The position numbers and the translations under genes were made by a program. From Caulobacter flavus (lineage in GTDB: Bacteria > Pseudomonadota > Alphaproteobacteria > Caulobacterales > Caulobacteraceae): a stretch of 64,000 nt of DNA. Below the pieces are notes generated by a model. It had not been told where the DNA came from, did no database searches, and saw only the letters and a list, made by a program, of their open reading frames with translations. The stretch is taken from contig NZ_CP026100.1 in assembly GCF_003722335.1 (NCBI RefSeq), forward strand, positions 744,001-808,000, given 5' to 3'. This document shows, piece by piece, positions 36,204-43,586 of the stretch. The stretch's first letter is position 1. Each line of letters starts with the position of its first letter.

Positions 36204-37127
36204 CTACTTCAGAAACCCGTCCACCGCCTTGGCGAAGGCCTCCGGCTGATCGGCCATGATGAAGTGGCGGCTGTTCTCCACGCGGACCAGCTTCACACCC
36301 GGCAAGGCGTCGTATTCGCGCATCCACAGCGCCCCGACCACGGCCGGCGGCAGCGCGCCTTCGGTGTCGACGGCGTAGAGCGCGGTGACCGGGGTCTTCA
36401 TCGCCGCCAGGCCCGGACGGGCGTCCAGCGTCATCACCTCGGAGATCGCCTTGGCCACGGCCTTGCGGTCCGAGGCCAGCGACCAGGCGACGATGGTCTC
36501 CTGCATGGCCGGGGTGCGCGACAGGCCCTTGGCGGCCGCCGCCTGCTGGGCGGCGAAGGCCTCGGGGCTGGCCGACAGGACGCCCGCCGCCATGCGGTCG
36601 GCGAAGGGCCTGGCGCTGGCCGGCGTGGCCGTGGGCCCGAACATGGCGCTGTAGAACGGAAGGCTGTCGACGGTCATCAGCCGGCCGACCAGTTCGGGAT
36701 GGCGCTGGGCCAGCAGCAGGCCCGACAGCCCGCCCATCGAGTGGCCGATCACCGCCGGCCGCTCTAGGCCCGCCGAGCGGACATAGGCCGCCAGGGCCTC
36801 GACCGCCGGGTCGACGAACGGTCCGTCGCCGCCGGTCCAGGCCTGGCCGGCGAAGCCCGACAGCTGCACCAGGTGCACGCGGTGCGTGGCCTTCAGCCTG
36901 TCGGCCAGCGGCCGGAACACCCCGCGCGAGGAGGCCAGGCCCGGCACCAGGATCACGTCGGGCCCCTGCCCGACCACCTCGACCGACAGCCGGTCGGCGA
37001 CATAGGCAGGTTGAGCGGCGGGCTGGGCCCGGGCGATCGACACGGCGATCCCGAGGGCCAGCAGGGCGGCCAGGACGATGACGAGGGCGCGCGCGACCGC
37101 GCGGCCGCCGAGGAAGGCGAGCGACAT
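36204..37127 (-). CDS. Secreted or membrane-anchored alpha/beta hydrolase
   Basis: The 307-residue protein has a hydrophobic N-terminal signal or anchor (about residues 12-33, ARALVIVLAALLALGIAVSIA), then an alpha/beta hydrolase fold. The oxyanion region VPGLASSRG, nucleophile elbow GHSMGGLSG (Ser at about residue 130), a later acid in YAVDTEGALP and the catalytic His in ENSRHFIMADQP are all recognisable. The substrate is unknown; serine esterase, lactonase or epoxide-type activity are all possible. It lies upstream-to-downstream with the XRE gene on the same strand, 29 bases apart, but the link is not proven. Confidence 0.85.
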   Translation of the reverse strand: MSLAFLGGRAVARALVIVLAALLALGIAVSIARAQPAAQPAYVADRLSVEVVGQGPDVILVPGLASSRGVFRPLADRLKATHRVHLVQLSGFAGQAWTGGDGPFVDPAVEALAAYVRSAGLERPAVIGHSMGGLSGLLLAQRHPELVGRLMTVDSLPFYSAMFGPTATPASARPFADRMAAGVLSASPEAFAAQQAAAAKGLSRTPAMQETIVAWSLASDRKAVAKAISEVMTLDARPGLAAMKTPVTALYAVDTEGALPPAVVGALWMREYDALPGVKLVRVENSRHFIMADQPEAFAKAVDGFLK

Positions 37128-37156
37128 GGGGGTCTCCTAGTGTTTGGGGAACGTCC

Positions 37157-37357
37157 TCAGCGGACGTGCGGGTTCTCGAAGATCTCTTCGATCGGCCGCT
37201 CGAAGATCGCGGCGATGCGGTAGGCGAGATCGAGGGACGGATCGTGCTTCTCGGTCTCCAGGGCGTTGACCGCCTGGCGCGAGACGTTCAGCCGCTGGCC
37301 CAGCTGTTCCTGGGTCCAGCCGCGCTCGACGCGCAGCAGCTTCAGGCGGTTCTTCAT
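37157..37357 (-). CDS. Small XRE-family transcriptional regulator
   Basis: The 66-residue protein is almost entirely one HTH_3 domain: RLKLLRVERGWTQEQLGQRL (helices 1-2) and NVSRQAVNALETEKHDPSLD (recognition helix and wing), ending with AAIFERPIEEIFENP. This is the compact YozG-type regulator that is commonly co-encoded with a small membrane protein. Its start overlaps the stop of the membrane-protein gene (ATGA at 37354-37357), so the pair is an operon. It probably binds the dyad at 37798 and represses its own transcription. Confidence 0.92.
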   Translation of the reverse strand: MKNRLKLLRVERGWTQEQLGQRLNVSRQAVNALETEKHDPSLDLAYRIAAIFERPIEEIFENPHVR

Positions 37358-37758
37358 CGCGTGCTCCGGATGAAGGGCGAGACGACGCCGAACACCGCCC
37401 AGAACAGCGGATAGATCAGCCAGCCGGGCATGTGCGGCGCATGGGCGTAGCTCTCGCCGAAGCCCCAGACCGAGAACAGGGCCATGGCCACGCCCGAGGC
37501 GACGATGAACTGCCGGGCCACCAGGGCGCGGACGAACTCGTCGGACTCGGCCATCAGGGCCAGGGTCGCCCAGATCTGGCCCACTACCGGGGCCGACACC
37601 ACCAGCGCCAGCGCCCAGGCCGCCACCGGCGTCCTGATGTCGTCGAAGGCCCCGAAGATCGCGCCCATGTTGACCAGCACGTAGGGGATCATGAACGCCA
37701 TGGTGCGGATCACGTAGCGCTTCTGCGCCGTGGTCTGGAACTTTCCGAACGCCAGCAT
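37354..37758 (-). CDS. Four-helix membrane protein paired with the XRE regulator
   Basis: The 134-residue protein has four hydrophobic segments (about residues 16-38, 45-65, 82-102 and 107-127) and no obvious catalytic motif. A membrane protein of this size next to a YozG-like regulator is a widespread pair of unknown role, sometimes proposed to sense membrane state. ATG 37758 is used: GGGAGGCGAGCC precedes it. The stop overlaps the regulator's start by four bases. Upstream lies the inverted repeat at 37798, a likely operator. Confidence 0.8.
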   Translation of the reverse strand: MLAFGKFQTTAQKRYVIRTMAFMIPYVLVNMGAIFGAFDDIRTPVAAWALALVVSAPVVGQIWATLALMAESDEFVRALVARQFIVASGVAMALFSVWGFGESYAHAPHMPGWLIYPLFWAVFGVVSPFIRSTR

Positions 37759-37797
37759 GGCTCGCCTCCCGTTGATGTAAGGCAAACCTGACACGAG

Positions 37798-37825
37798 CAT
37801 AATGTCATGTCAACCTGACATTATG
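37798..37825. promoter_or_regulatory. 10-bp inverted repeat operator, probable XRE target
   Basis: CATAATGTCA (37798-37807) and TGACATTATG (37816-37825) are perfect inverted copies around 8 bases, 40 bases upstream of the membrane-protein start. On the minus strand a TTGACA lies in the spacer, so a repressor bound here would block the promoter. More TGACA and TGACAC half-sites flank it. Confidence 0.65.
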
Positions 37826-37929
37826 TCGTGAAATCCTGACACTCGCCCCACCACCGGTCACCCCTTGCTGACGCTTTGCCGATGATGCAACCTATACGAG
37901 TTTCAACTTGGAATTCTCGGGAGGGCGGT

Positions 37930-39327
37930 ATGATCGATCGGCGAGTGATGCTGGCCACGGGGCTGGCGGCGGGTTTGGCGGCGGACCTGGCGGCGACCGG
38001 TGAAGCGGCGGCGCAGTCGCTGCGACGGCGGGTCAGCTGGCAGGTGTTCAGGACCTCGACCTCGGGGCCGTCCTACGCCCGCGCGGTGGCGATCATGCGC
38101 GGCAACTCCAACGCTTCCGATCCCAACAGCTGGTTCTATTGGGCCAACATCCACCAGAACTTCTGCCCGCACGGCGTGCCGTACTTCCTGGCCTGGCATC
38201 GCGGCTACATCCTGCAGTTCGAGCAGAAGATCCGCGAGCTGTCGCGCGATCCCAACTTCAGCCTGCCCTACTGGAACTACTTCACCGACCCGAACATCCC
38301 GTCGGAGTTCACCAACCCGTCGCCCGGCAACCCGCTGTACGTCAAGCGCACCAACACCAACGTCTCGAACGCCCTCGGCTACGACTTCACCGATCCCTAC
38401 TGGAAACAGCTGCCGCGCAACTGGCCCACGCCCATGGAGCCGAAGGTCGAGAGCGTGCCGCACAATCAGGTCCACAACATCATCGGCGGCTTCATGCCCA
38501 CCCTGCAGTCGCCGCAGGATCCGATCTTCTGGCTGCACCACGCCAACATCGACCGGCTGTGGTGCGCCTGGGTCAAGGCCGGCGCCGGCCGCGCCAACCC
38601 GGTCCCGACCGACGCCTACTGGAACGGGACCTTCGTCTATGGCGCCCAGCCGCAGATGGACAAGCGCCAGACCTACAGCGCCGAGGGCCTGGGCTACATG
38701 TACGACGACGAGCGCCTGCCGACCCCGCGCCGGCTGCGCGCCGCCGTCGCCCCGCCGATCCGCGCCGTGCCCCTGGCCAAGGAGCGGCTGATCGGCCAGG
38801 TGCTGTCGCTGGGCGAGACCCAGGGCGGACTGACGCTGGACCAGAGCTCGTTCAGCGTGCGCGTGCCGCTCGGCGACGACGGCCAGAACCGCACGCGGCT
38901 GCTGACCGCCCAGCCGCCGCGCGGCCCGTCTGCCGCCGCCGTCCGGCCGCCCGTGAACGTCAACGTCGTGCTCGAGGACGTGGCGGTGACCGAGGCCGGC
39001 AAGGCCGGCGGCTATTTCTACCAGGTCTATGTGAACCTGCCGGCCGGCGGCGCCCTTGACCAGCGACGCCTGATCGGCACGGTCGGCGCCTTCGAGATCG
39101 CCGGCGCCCAGCACAACGGCGGCGGCGATGGTCCTCACGCCGCCCACGGCGACGGCAAGGTGCGCCTGGTGCTGCCGGCCACCGAGGCCCTGCGCCGCCT
39201 GTCGCCGGGCCAGCTGCGCGAGGTCAAGGTGTCGTTCGTCCGCGTCGACGGCCCCGAGGCCCCGACCGGCCCGGCGATCACCATCGGCGCCTTCCGTGTG
39301 GAATCGACCGTGGAGGCGCCCCGCTAG
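37930..39327 (+). CDS. Tyrosinase-family copper oxidase, exported
   Basis: The 465-residue protein has a twin-Arg style export signal (DRRVMLATGLAAGLAADLAA, N-terminal region), consistent with a folded copper protein sent through Tat. Copper site A is seen in NIHQNFCPHG and WHRGYILQFE; copper site B in PHNQVHN and WLHHANIDRLW. These His sets define tyrosinase, hemocyanin and catechol oxidase type-3 copper centres. The C-terminal third is a beta-rich extension that includes GAQHNGGGDGPHAAHGDG, a His/Gly loop that might hold copper. It likely oxidises phenols to quinones or melanin. GGGAGGGCGGT precedes the ATG. Confidence 0.92.
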   Translation: MIDRRVMLATGLAAGLAADLAATGEAAAQSLRRRVSWQVFRTSTSGPSYARAVAIMRGNSNASDPNSWFYWANIHQNFCPHGVPYFLAWHRGYILQFEQKIRELSRDPNFSLPYWNYFTDPNIPSEFTNPSPGNPLYVKRTNTNVSNALGYDFTDPYWKQLPRNWPTPMEPKVESVPHNQVHNIIGGFMPTLQSPQDPIFWLHHANIDRLWCAWVKAGAGRANPVPTDAYWNGTFVYGAQPQMDKRQTYSAEGLGYMYDDERLPTPRRLRAAVAPPIRAVPLAKERLIGQVLSLGETQGGLTLDQSSFSVRVPLGDDGQNRTRLLTAQPPRGPSAAAVRPPVNVNVVLEDVAVTEAGKAGGYFYQVYVNLPAGGALDQRRLIGTVGAFEIAGAQHNGGGDGPHAAHGDGKVRLVLPATEALRRLSPGQLREVKVSFVRVDGPEAPTGPAITIGAFRVESTVEAPR

Positions 39328-39430
39328 CTGACAGGCTTTCTCGATGCGTCGCCAGCGTTTGGCCATTCCCCCCGAGGCTCAAAGGGCCTAGGTAAGCCTC
39401 AATCTGAGCATATCCGGGGACGGACGAGCC

Positions 39431-40705
39431 ATGGACGACGCGGCCGGGGGCCTGCAGGCGACGATGAGGGCGATGGGCCAGGCGGCCCGCGAAGGCGCGC
39501 GCGCGCTGCGCCTCGCCACGCCAGCCCAGCGCACCGCCGCCCTGACCGCCATCGCCGCCGCGATCCGCGCCGACGCGCCGGCCATCCTGGGCGCCAACGC
39601 CCGCGACCTCGAAAAGGCCGGCGCCAACGGCCTGACCCCGCCGATGATCGAGCGGCTGATGCTGAACGAGGCCCGCCTCGAAGGCGTCGCCGCCGGCGTC
39701 GAGGCCGTGGCCGCCATTCCCGACCCGCTGGGCGTGGAGACCGCCCGCTGGACCCGGCCCAACGGGCTGGACATCGCTCGCGTGCGCACGCCGATCGGCG
39801 TCATCGCCATGATCTACGAGAGCCGTCCGAACGTGACGGCCGACGCCGCGGCCCTGACCCTGCGCTCGGGCAACGCCGTGATCCTGCGCGGCGGCTCGGA
39901 GTGCATCGAGTCCAACCTGGCCATCCACGCCGCCGTGGTGAAGGGCCTGACCGCCGCCGGCCTGCCCCACCAGGTCGTGCAGATGGTGCGCACCACCGAC
40001 CGCGCCGCCGTCGGCGCCATCCTGTCGGGCCTGGACCGGTCGATCGACCTGATCATCCCGCGCGGCGGCAAGAGCCTGGTCGCCCGTGTCCAGGCCGAGG
40101 CCCGCGCCCCGGTGCTGGGCCACCTGGAAGGCCTCAACCACGTCTTCGTGCACGAAGCCGCCGACCTGAAGAAGGCCGCCGACATCGTGCTGAACGCCAA
40201 GATGCGCCGCGTGTCGGTGTGCGGCTCGGCCGAAACCCTGCTGATCGACCGCGCCGCGGCCGGCAAGCTGCTGCCGCCGATCGCCGACGTGCTGATCAAG
40301 GCCGGCTGCGAGATCCGCGGCGACGCCGCCGCCCGCGCCATCGAGCCGGAGCTGAAGGCCGCCGCCGTCGAGGACTGGACTACCGAGTACCTGGCCCCGA
40401 TCATCGCCGTGGCCGTGGTCGACGGCGTCGAGGGCGCGGCCCAGCACATCGCCACCTACGGCTCGGGCCACACCGACGCCATCGTCACCGAGGACGCCGC
40501 CGCCGCCGAGCGGTTCGTCTCGCAGGTCGACAGCGCCATCGTGCTGGTCAACGCCTCCACCCAGTTCGCCGACGGCGGCGAATTCGGCTTCGGAGCCGAG
40601 ATCGGCATCGCCACCGACAAGCTTCACGCCCGCGGCCCGGTTGGGGCCGAGCAACTGACGACGTTCAAGTATGTGGTTCGCGGGACCGGCCAGACTCGTC
40701 CCTGA
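39431..40705 (+). CDS. proA: Glutamate-5-semialdehyde dehydrogenase
   Basis: The 424-residue protein is an aldehyde-dehydrogenase-fold reductase with the ProA features [16 protein letters not shown] (about residues 119-134), [14 protein letters not shown], and the catalytic Cys in [12 protein letters not shown]. It reduces gamma-glutamyl phosphate with NADPH to the semialdehyde that cyclises toward proline. Its substrate is made by ProB, encoded 3.4 kb upstream. The stop is followed by nadD, 49 bases on. The start is the only ATG giving the full N-terminal helix. Confidence 0.96.
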   Translation: MDDAAGGLQATMRAMGQAAREGARALRLATPAQRTAALTAIAAAIRADAPAILGANARDLEKAGANGLTPPMIERLMLNEARLEGVAAGVEAVAAIPDPLGVETARWTRPNGLDIARVRTPIGVIAMIYESRPNVTADAAALTLRSGNAVILRGGSECIESNLAIHAAVVKGLTAAGLPHQVVQMVRTTDRAAVGAILSGLDRSIDLIIPRGGKSLVARVQAEARAPVLGHLEGLNHVFVHEAADLKKAADIVLNAKMRRVSVCGSAETLLIDRAAAGKLLPPIADVLIKAGCEIRGDAAARAIEPELKAAAVEDWTTEYLAPIIAVAVVDGVEGAAQHIATYGSGHTDAIVTEDAAAAERFVSQVDSAIVLVNASTQFADGGEFGFGAEIGIATDKLHARGPVGAEQLTTFKYVVRGTGQTRP

Positions 40706-40754
40706 GGCCGGCCGCCCCAGCGCCCATCGTCTCGGTTTCCACCTGGAGCCGGGC

Positions 40755-41324
40755 ATGCGCGTCGGGCTGTTCGGCGGCAGCTTCAACCCGGCGCACGAGG
40801 GCCACGCCCACGTGGCCGAGACCGCCTTGCATCGCCTGAACCTCGACAAGGTGATCTGGCTGGTCTCGCCGCAGAACCCGCTGAAGTCCTCACGCGAGAC
40901 GAGGCCCCTGGCCGAGCGCATGGACGAGGCGCGCCGGTGGGCGCGCGGCTCCAGCATGATCGTCTCCGACGCCGAGACGCGGCTGGGCTCGCAGTACACC
41001 ATCGACACCCTGCGGGTGCTGAAGGCCCGCTTCCCGCGCGTGAAGTTCGTCTGGGTGATGGGCGCCGACAGCCTGGCCACCTTCCACCGCTGGCGCGGCT
41101 GGACCCAGATCATGCGCGAGGTCCCCGTCGCCGTGGTCTCGCGACCGTGGGCGGCGCTGAAGGCCCGCAGTTCGCCGGCCGCCCGCCGCTTCGCCTTCGC
41201 CCGACGCCCGGCCAGCGCCGCGGCGACCATCGCCGACGCCGACGTTCCGGCGTGGGTCTACCTCACCGGCCCGCTGAACTTCGCCTCGTCCACGGCCCTG
41301 AGAGCGCGCCAGACCAAGGGCTGA
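40755..41324 (+). CDS. nadD: Nicotinate-nucleotide adenylyltransferase
   Basis: The 189-residue protein starts MRVGLFGGSFNPAHEGHAHV, the GGxFxPxHxGH nucleotidyl-transferase signature, and ends with the SST motif (LNFASSTALRAR) that binds phosphates. It joins nicotinate mononucleotide and ATP to make deamido-NAD. An in-frame open region upstream to 40671 overlaps the end of proA and could add an N-terminal extension, but MRVG is the conserved start and GGAGCC precedes it. In alphaproteobacteria nadD usually leads directly to rsfS; here two foreign-looking genes are inserted. Confidence 0.94.
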   Translation: MRVGLFGGSFNPAHEGHAHVAETALHRLNLDKVIWLVSPQNPLKSSRETRPLAERMDEARRWARGSSMIVSDAETRLGSQYTIDTLRVLKARFPRVKFVWVMGADSLATFHRWRGWTQIMREVPVAVVSRPWAALKARSSPAARRFAFARRPASAAATIADADVPAWVYLTGPLNFASSTALRARQTKG

Positions 41325-41401
41325 CGGATAAAAACCTGCTGGGCACCGGGCTTTCCATCTTTCCGCGAAGGTGTATGCTGCGAACACAAGCGGAACATTT
41401 C

Positions 41402-41902
41402 ATGCCACACAGGGCTGTCGAAATAGCGAACGAGTTCCTGCAACTGCCTGGCGCAGCGGGTCGCTTGACCCAGATGCACCTGCAGAAACTTACCTACATC
41501 GCTCACGGCTGGAATTGGGCGATCAACGGCGAGCCGCTTATCTTTGACGATATCGAGGCTTGGAGCTTCGGGCCGGTCGTCAGAGATCTCTACGATCACA
41601 CCAAGTTCTTTGGCAGCGCGCCCATCAACCGTCCGATCACACCCGATGACAGCGAAGTCGCGCGCTTCTTCGGAAAGACGGGACACGCCAAACCCTATCG
41701 CGCCAACCTGACGGAACGGGAGCGGCAGATCATAGCGCAGGTCTGGGCCCGCTACGGGAGCCTTGGCGCCATCCGGCTCTCGGAACTTACCCACCAACCA
41801 GGCACACCCTGGTTCAAGGCGTTCAGCCGAGGTCGCAACACCAAGATCGATGAGCACGATATTCAGGCTCACTACGACGCGTTAGCCGATCGTGCCGCCT
41901 AG
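41402..41902 (+). CDS. Panacea-domain (DUF4065/SocA-like) protein
   Basis: The 166-residue protein carries the Panacea domain: HLQKLTYIAHGWNWAING (about residues 26-43), FDDIEAWSFGPVVRDLY (about 48-64) and a final TPWFKAF segment. Panacea domains act as antitoxins with many toxin partners; the Caulobacter prototype SocA delivers the toxin SocB to ClpXP. ATG 41402 has a GGAACATTTC spacer; an in-frame ATG at 41375 with a GAAGG site upstream is an alternative. The next gene overlaps it and encodes a membrane protein unlike SocB. GC content and codon use are clearly lower than in the flanking nadD and rsfS, suggesting recent acquisition. Confidence 0.85.
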   Translation: MPHRAVEIANEFLQLPGAAGRLTQMHLQKLTYIAHGWNWAINGEPLIFDDIEAWSFGPVVRDLYDHTKFFGSAPINRPITPDDSEVARFFGKTGHAKPYRANLTERERQIIAQVWARYGSLGAIRLSELTHQPGTPWFKAFSRGRNTKIDEHDIQAHYDALADRAA

Positions 41903-42319
41903 ACGGCCGCCCCGTCGCGATCCGGCCATCATCGGTGAGGCTCCCACAGAGCCTGATCGGCAGGATTTCGACGCGGTCGAAAGTCAAAGCTACCTCGCGA
42001 TGGTCGCGGAACTCTCGGCGGAAAACGCTCGCCTGCTGGCCGAAAACGAACAGCTCAAAGGGCGCCAGACCTACGACGACGTACGCACGGAAATGATGAA
42101 GCCGTACGCCGGCAAGGTTTTCAACTTTCTAGTCTGCTACTGCCTCTTCGTAGGCGGCATAATTCTGCTGAGCGGCTTCCGACTTGGGGCTTCGCTATTT
42201 CCGATACGGTGCTTGGCATCATCGCCGGTAGCACTGCCGCCTCGGCGATTGGCTTGGTCGGCTTCGTGGTCAGCGGCCTTTTTGGCGCAGCCAAAGCGTC
42301 TCGCGGAAAGGCTCGTTGA
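41892..42319 (+). pseudogene. Panacea-linked membrane protein, frameshifted
   Basis: A GTG at 41892 overlaps the Panacea stop. The reading gives an Arg/Pro-rich start, a coiled coil (AELSAENARLLAENEQLK, about residues 40-57) and a membrane segment (VFNFLVCYCLFVGGIILLSGF). At about 42179-42182 the frame is lost; one base out of phase it continues TWGFAISDTVLGIIAGS, a second membrane segment (AIGLVGFVVSGLF) and a stop at 42317-42319. A single missing base rejoins both halves into a ~142-residue two-helix protein, the sort of protein often encoded beside Panacea genes. Either the gene is broken or the sequence has an error. If Panacea is the antitoxin, this may be the toxin. Confidence 0.68.
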
Positions 42320-42413
42320 GCGCCCCGATCCCCCTGCGACCACGATCCCCCTCACGTTTCGAGTCTTTCCGTGCTAAGAGGGGCTTTGCGCGAAGCCAAT
42401 AAGGAGCATTCCG

Positions 42414-42854
42414 CTGCGTAGCGACCCCGCGCCGACGGCGCACGAGGGAACGGCCAAGGCCGAATCCTCGACTGAAAATCCGACGCTCAGTACGGACCTG
42501 AACATCAAGGCGCTGGAGCGCCTGATCCTGGACCGCCTCGACGACGACAAGGCCCAGGACATCGTCCACATCGACCTGACGGACAAGAGCTCCGTGGCCG
42601 ACAGCCTGATCGTGGCTTCGGGCCGCTCGCATCGTCACGTCGGCGCCCTGGCCGACCACGTGCTGCGCGCGCTGAAGGATCATGGCCTGGGCAAAGCCCG
42701 GGTCGAAGGCCTGCCGCACTGCGACTGGGTGCTGATCGACGCCGGCGACGTCGTCGTCCACCTGTTCCGTCCCGAAGTGCGCAGCTTCTACAACATCGAG
42801 AAGATCTGGGCCGTCGACGCCCCGCACCGGATGCCGGCCGCGTCGTCGAACTGA
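42414..42854 (+). CDS. rsfS: Ribosomal silencing factor RsfS, unusual start codon
   Basis: The conserved region LERLILDRLDDDKAQDIVHIDLTDKSSVADSLIVASGRS (split here as two blocks, about residues 31-69) and FYNIEKIW identify RsfS, which binds ribosomal protein L14 and blocks subunit joining during starvation. No ATG, GTG or TTG lies in frame between the upstream stop (42375-42377) and this conserved block; the first GTG (42594) would delete half the domain. A CTG at 42414 sits seven bases after a perfect AAGGAG, and ATT at 42408 is the other option. The product would be ~146 residues. RlmH follows 62 bases on. Confidence 0.85.
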   Translation: MRSDPAPTAHEGTAKAESSTENPTLSTDLNIKALERLILDRLDDDKAQDIVHIDLTDKSSVADSLIVASGRSHRHVGALADHVLRALKDHGLGKARVEGLPHCDWVLIDAGDVVVHLFRPEVRSFYNIEKIWAVDAPHRMPAASSN

Positions 42855-42916
42855 TCTCTCGCAGGCGGCCCCGCTCCTGAGCCTGGCTCGGAGCGAGGTT
42901 TCGCCGCCCTCCCCAT

Positions 42917-43381
42917 ATGAAGATCACCATCCTCACCGTCGGGAAGCTCGGCCGCATGGTCGAGGCGCAGCTGGCGCTGGACTACGCGTCCCGCGCCACG
43001 GCGTCCGGCCGCGCCCTGGCGCTGGGTCCCGTCGAGATCCTCGAGGTCGAGGCCCGCAAGCCGGGCAAGGCCGCCGAGGCCGAGGTGCTGCGCCCCCACC
43101 TGGAAGGCGCCTACGTCGTGGCCTGCGACGAGCACGGCAAGGTCCACACCTCGCGGGCCTTCGCCGGACGGCTGGAGCGGCTGCGCGACGACGGCCAGCG
43201 CCGGATCGTGTTCCTGATCGGCGGCGCCGACGGGCTGGACCCGTCGATCCTTTCGCAGGCCAACGAACTGCTGGCCTTCGGCCCCCAGACCTGGCCCCAC
43301 GCCCTGGCCCGCGCCATGCTGGCCGAGCAGATCTACCGCGCCGCCACCATCCTGGGCGGCTCGCCCTATCATCGGGATTGA
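42917..43381 (+). CDS. rlmH: 23S rRNA pseudouridine-1915 N3-methyltransferase
   Basis: The 154-residue protein is the SPOUT-family RlmH. It starts MKITILTVGKLG, and has the trefoil-knot SAM-binding loops in YVVACDEHGK (about residues 68-77), FLIGGADGLD (about 97-106) and the final RAMLAEQIYRA. It methylates pseudouridine 1915 in helix 69 of 23S rRNA, using S-adenosylmethionine. The length matches the family (about 155). The rsfS-rlmH pair is conserved widely. A composite palindromic repeat follows. Confidence 0.96.
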   Translation: MKITILTVGKLGRMVEAQLALDYASRATASGRALALGPVEILEVEARKPGKAAEAEVLRPHLEGAYVVACDEHGKVHTSRAFAGRLERLRDDGQRRIVFLIGGADGLDPSILSQANELLAFGPQTWPHALARAMLAEQIYRAATILGGSPYHRD

Positions 43382-43393
43382 GGCTCTTCTTTC

Positions 43394-43533
43394 CTCCCGT
43401 CATTCCCGCCCTTGTGGCGGGAACCTCTCTGTCCGTCGCAGTTGCGAGTGAGGCGGCGTGCTCAGCACGCCGCTTGCGCTTCACGTGTCAGCTGAACCAG
43501 GGGTTCCCGCCACAAGGGCGGGAATGACGGGAG
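43394..43533. repeat. Composite inverted repeat: two family A elements facing each other
   Basis: The 32-base arm at 43394-43425 is an exact inverted copy of the arm at 43502-43533. Each arm itself contains the family A hairpin (CCCGTCATTCCCGCC core). The 76-base centre holds a third perfect hairpin, GCGGCGTGCT with AGCACGCCGC (43453-43473). The whole resembles a bacterial interspersed mosaic element and fills the gap between rlmH and the LytM gene. Confidence 0.9.
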
Positions 43534-43586
43534 TTGAAGGGCAGGCGTCTAGGAAACCGCCGCGCCCTCAGGCAGATAGGGACGCA

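Noticed and set aside
37798..37825. Short repeats considered as a CRISPR fragment
   Set aside because: They form one dyad with half-sites, without spacers of even length or cas genes.
42594..42854. RsfS starting at GTG 42594
   Set aside because: It would remove the conserved N-terminal half of the L14-binding domain.
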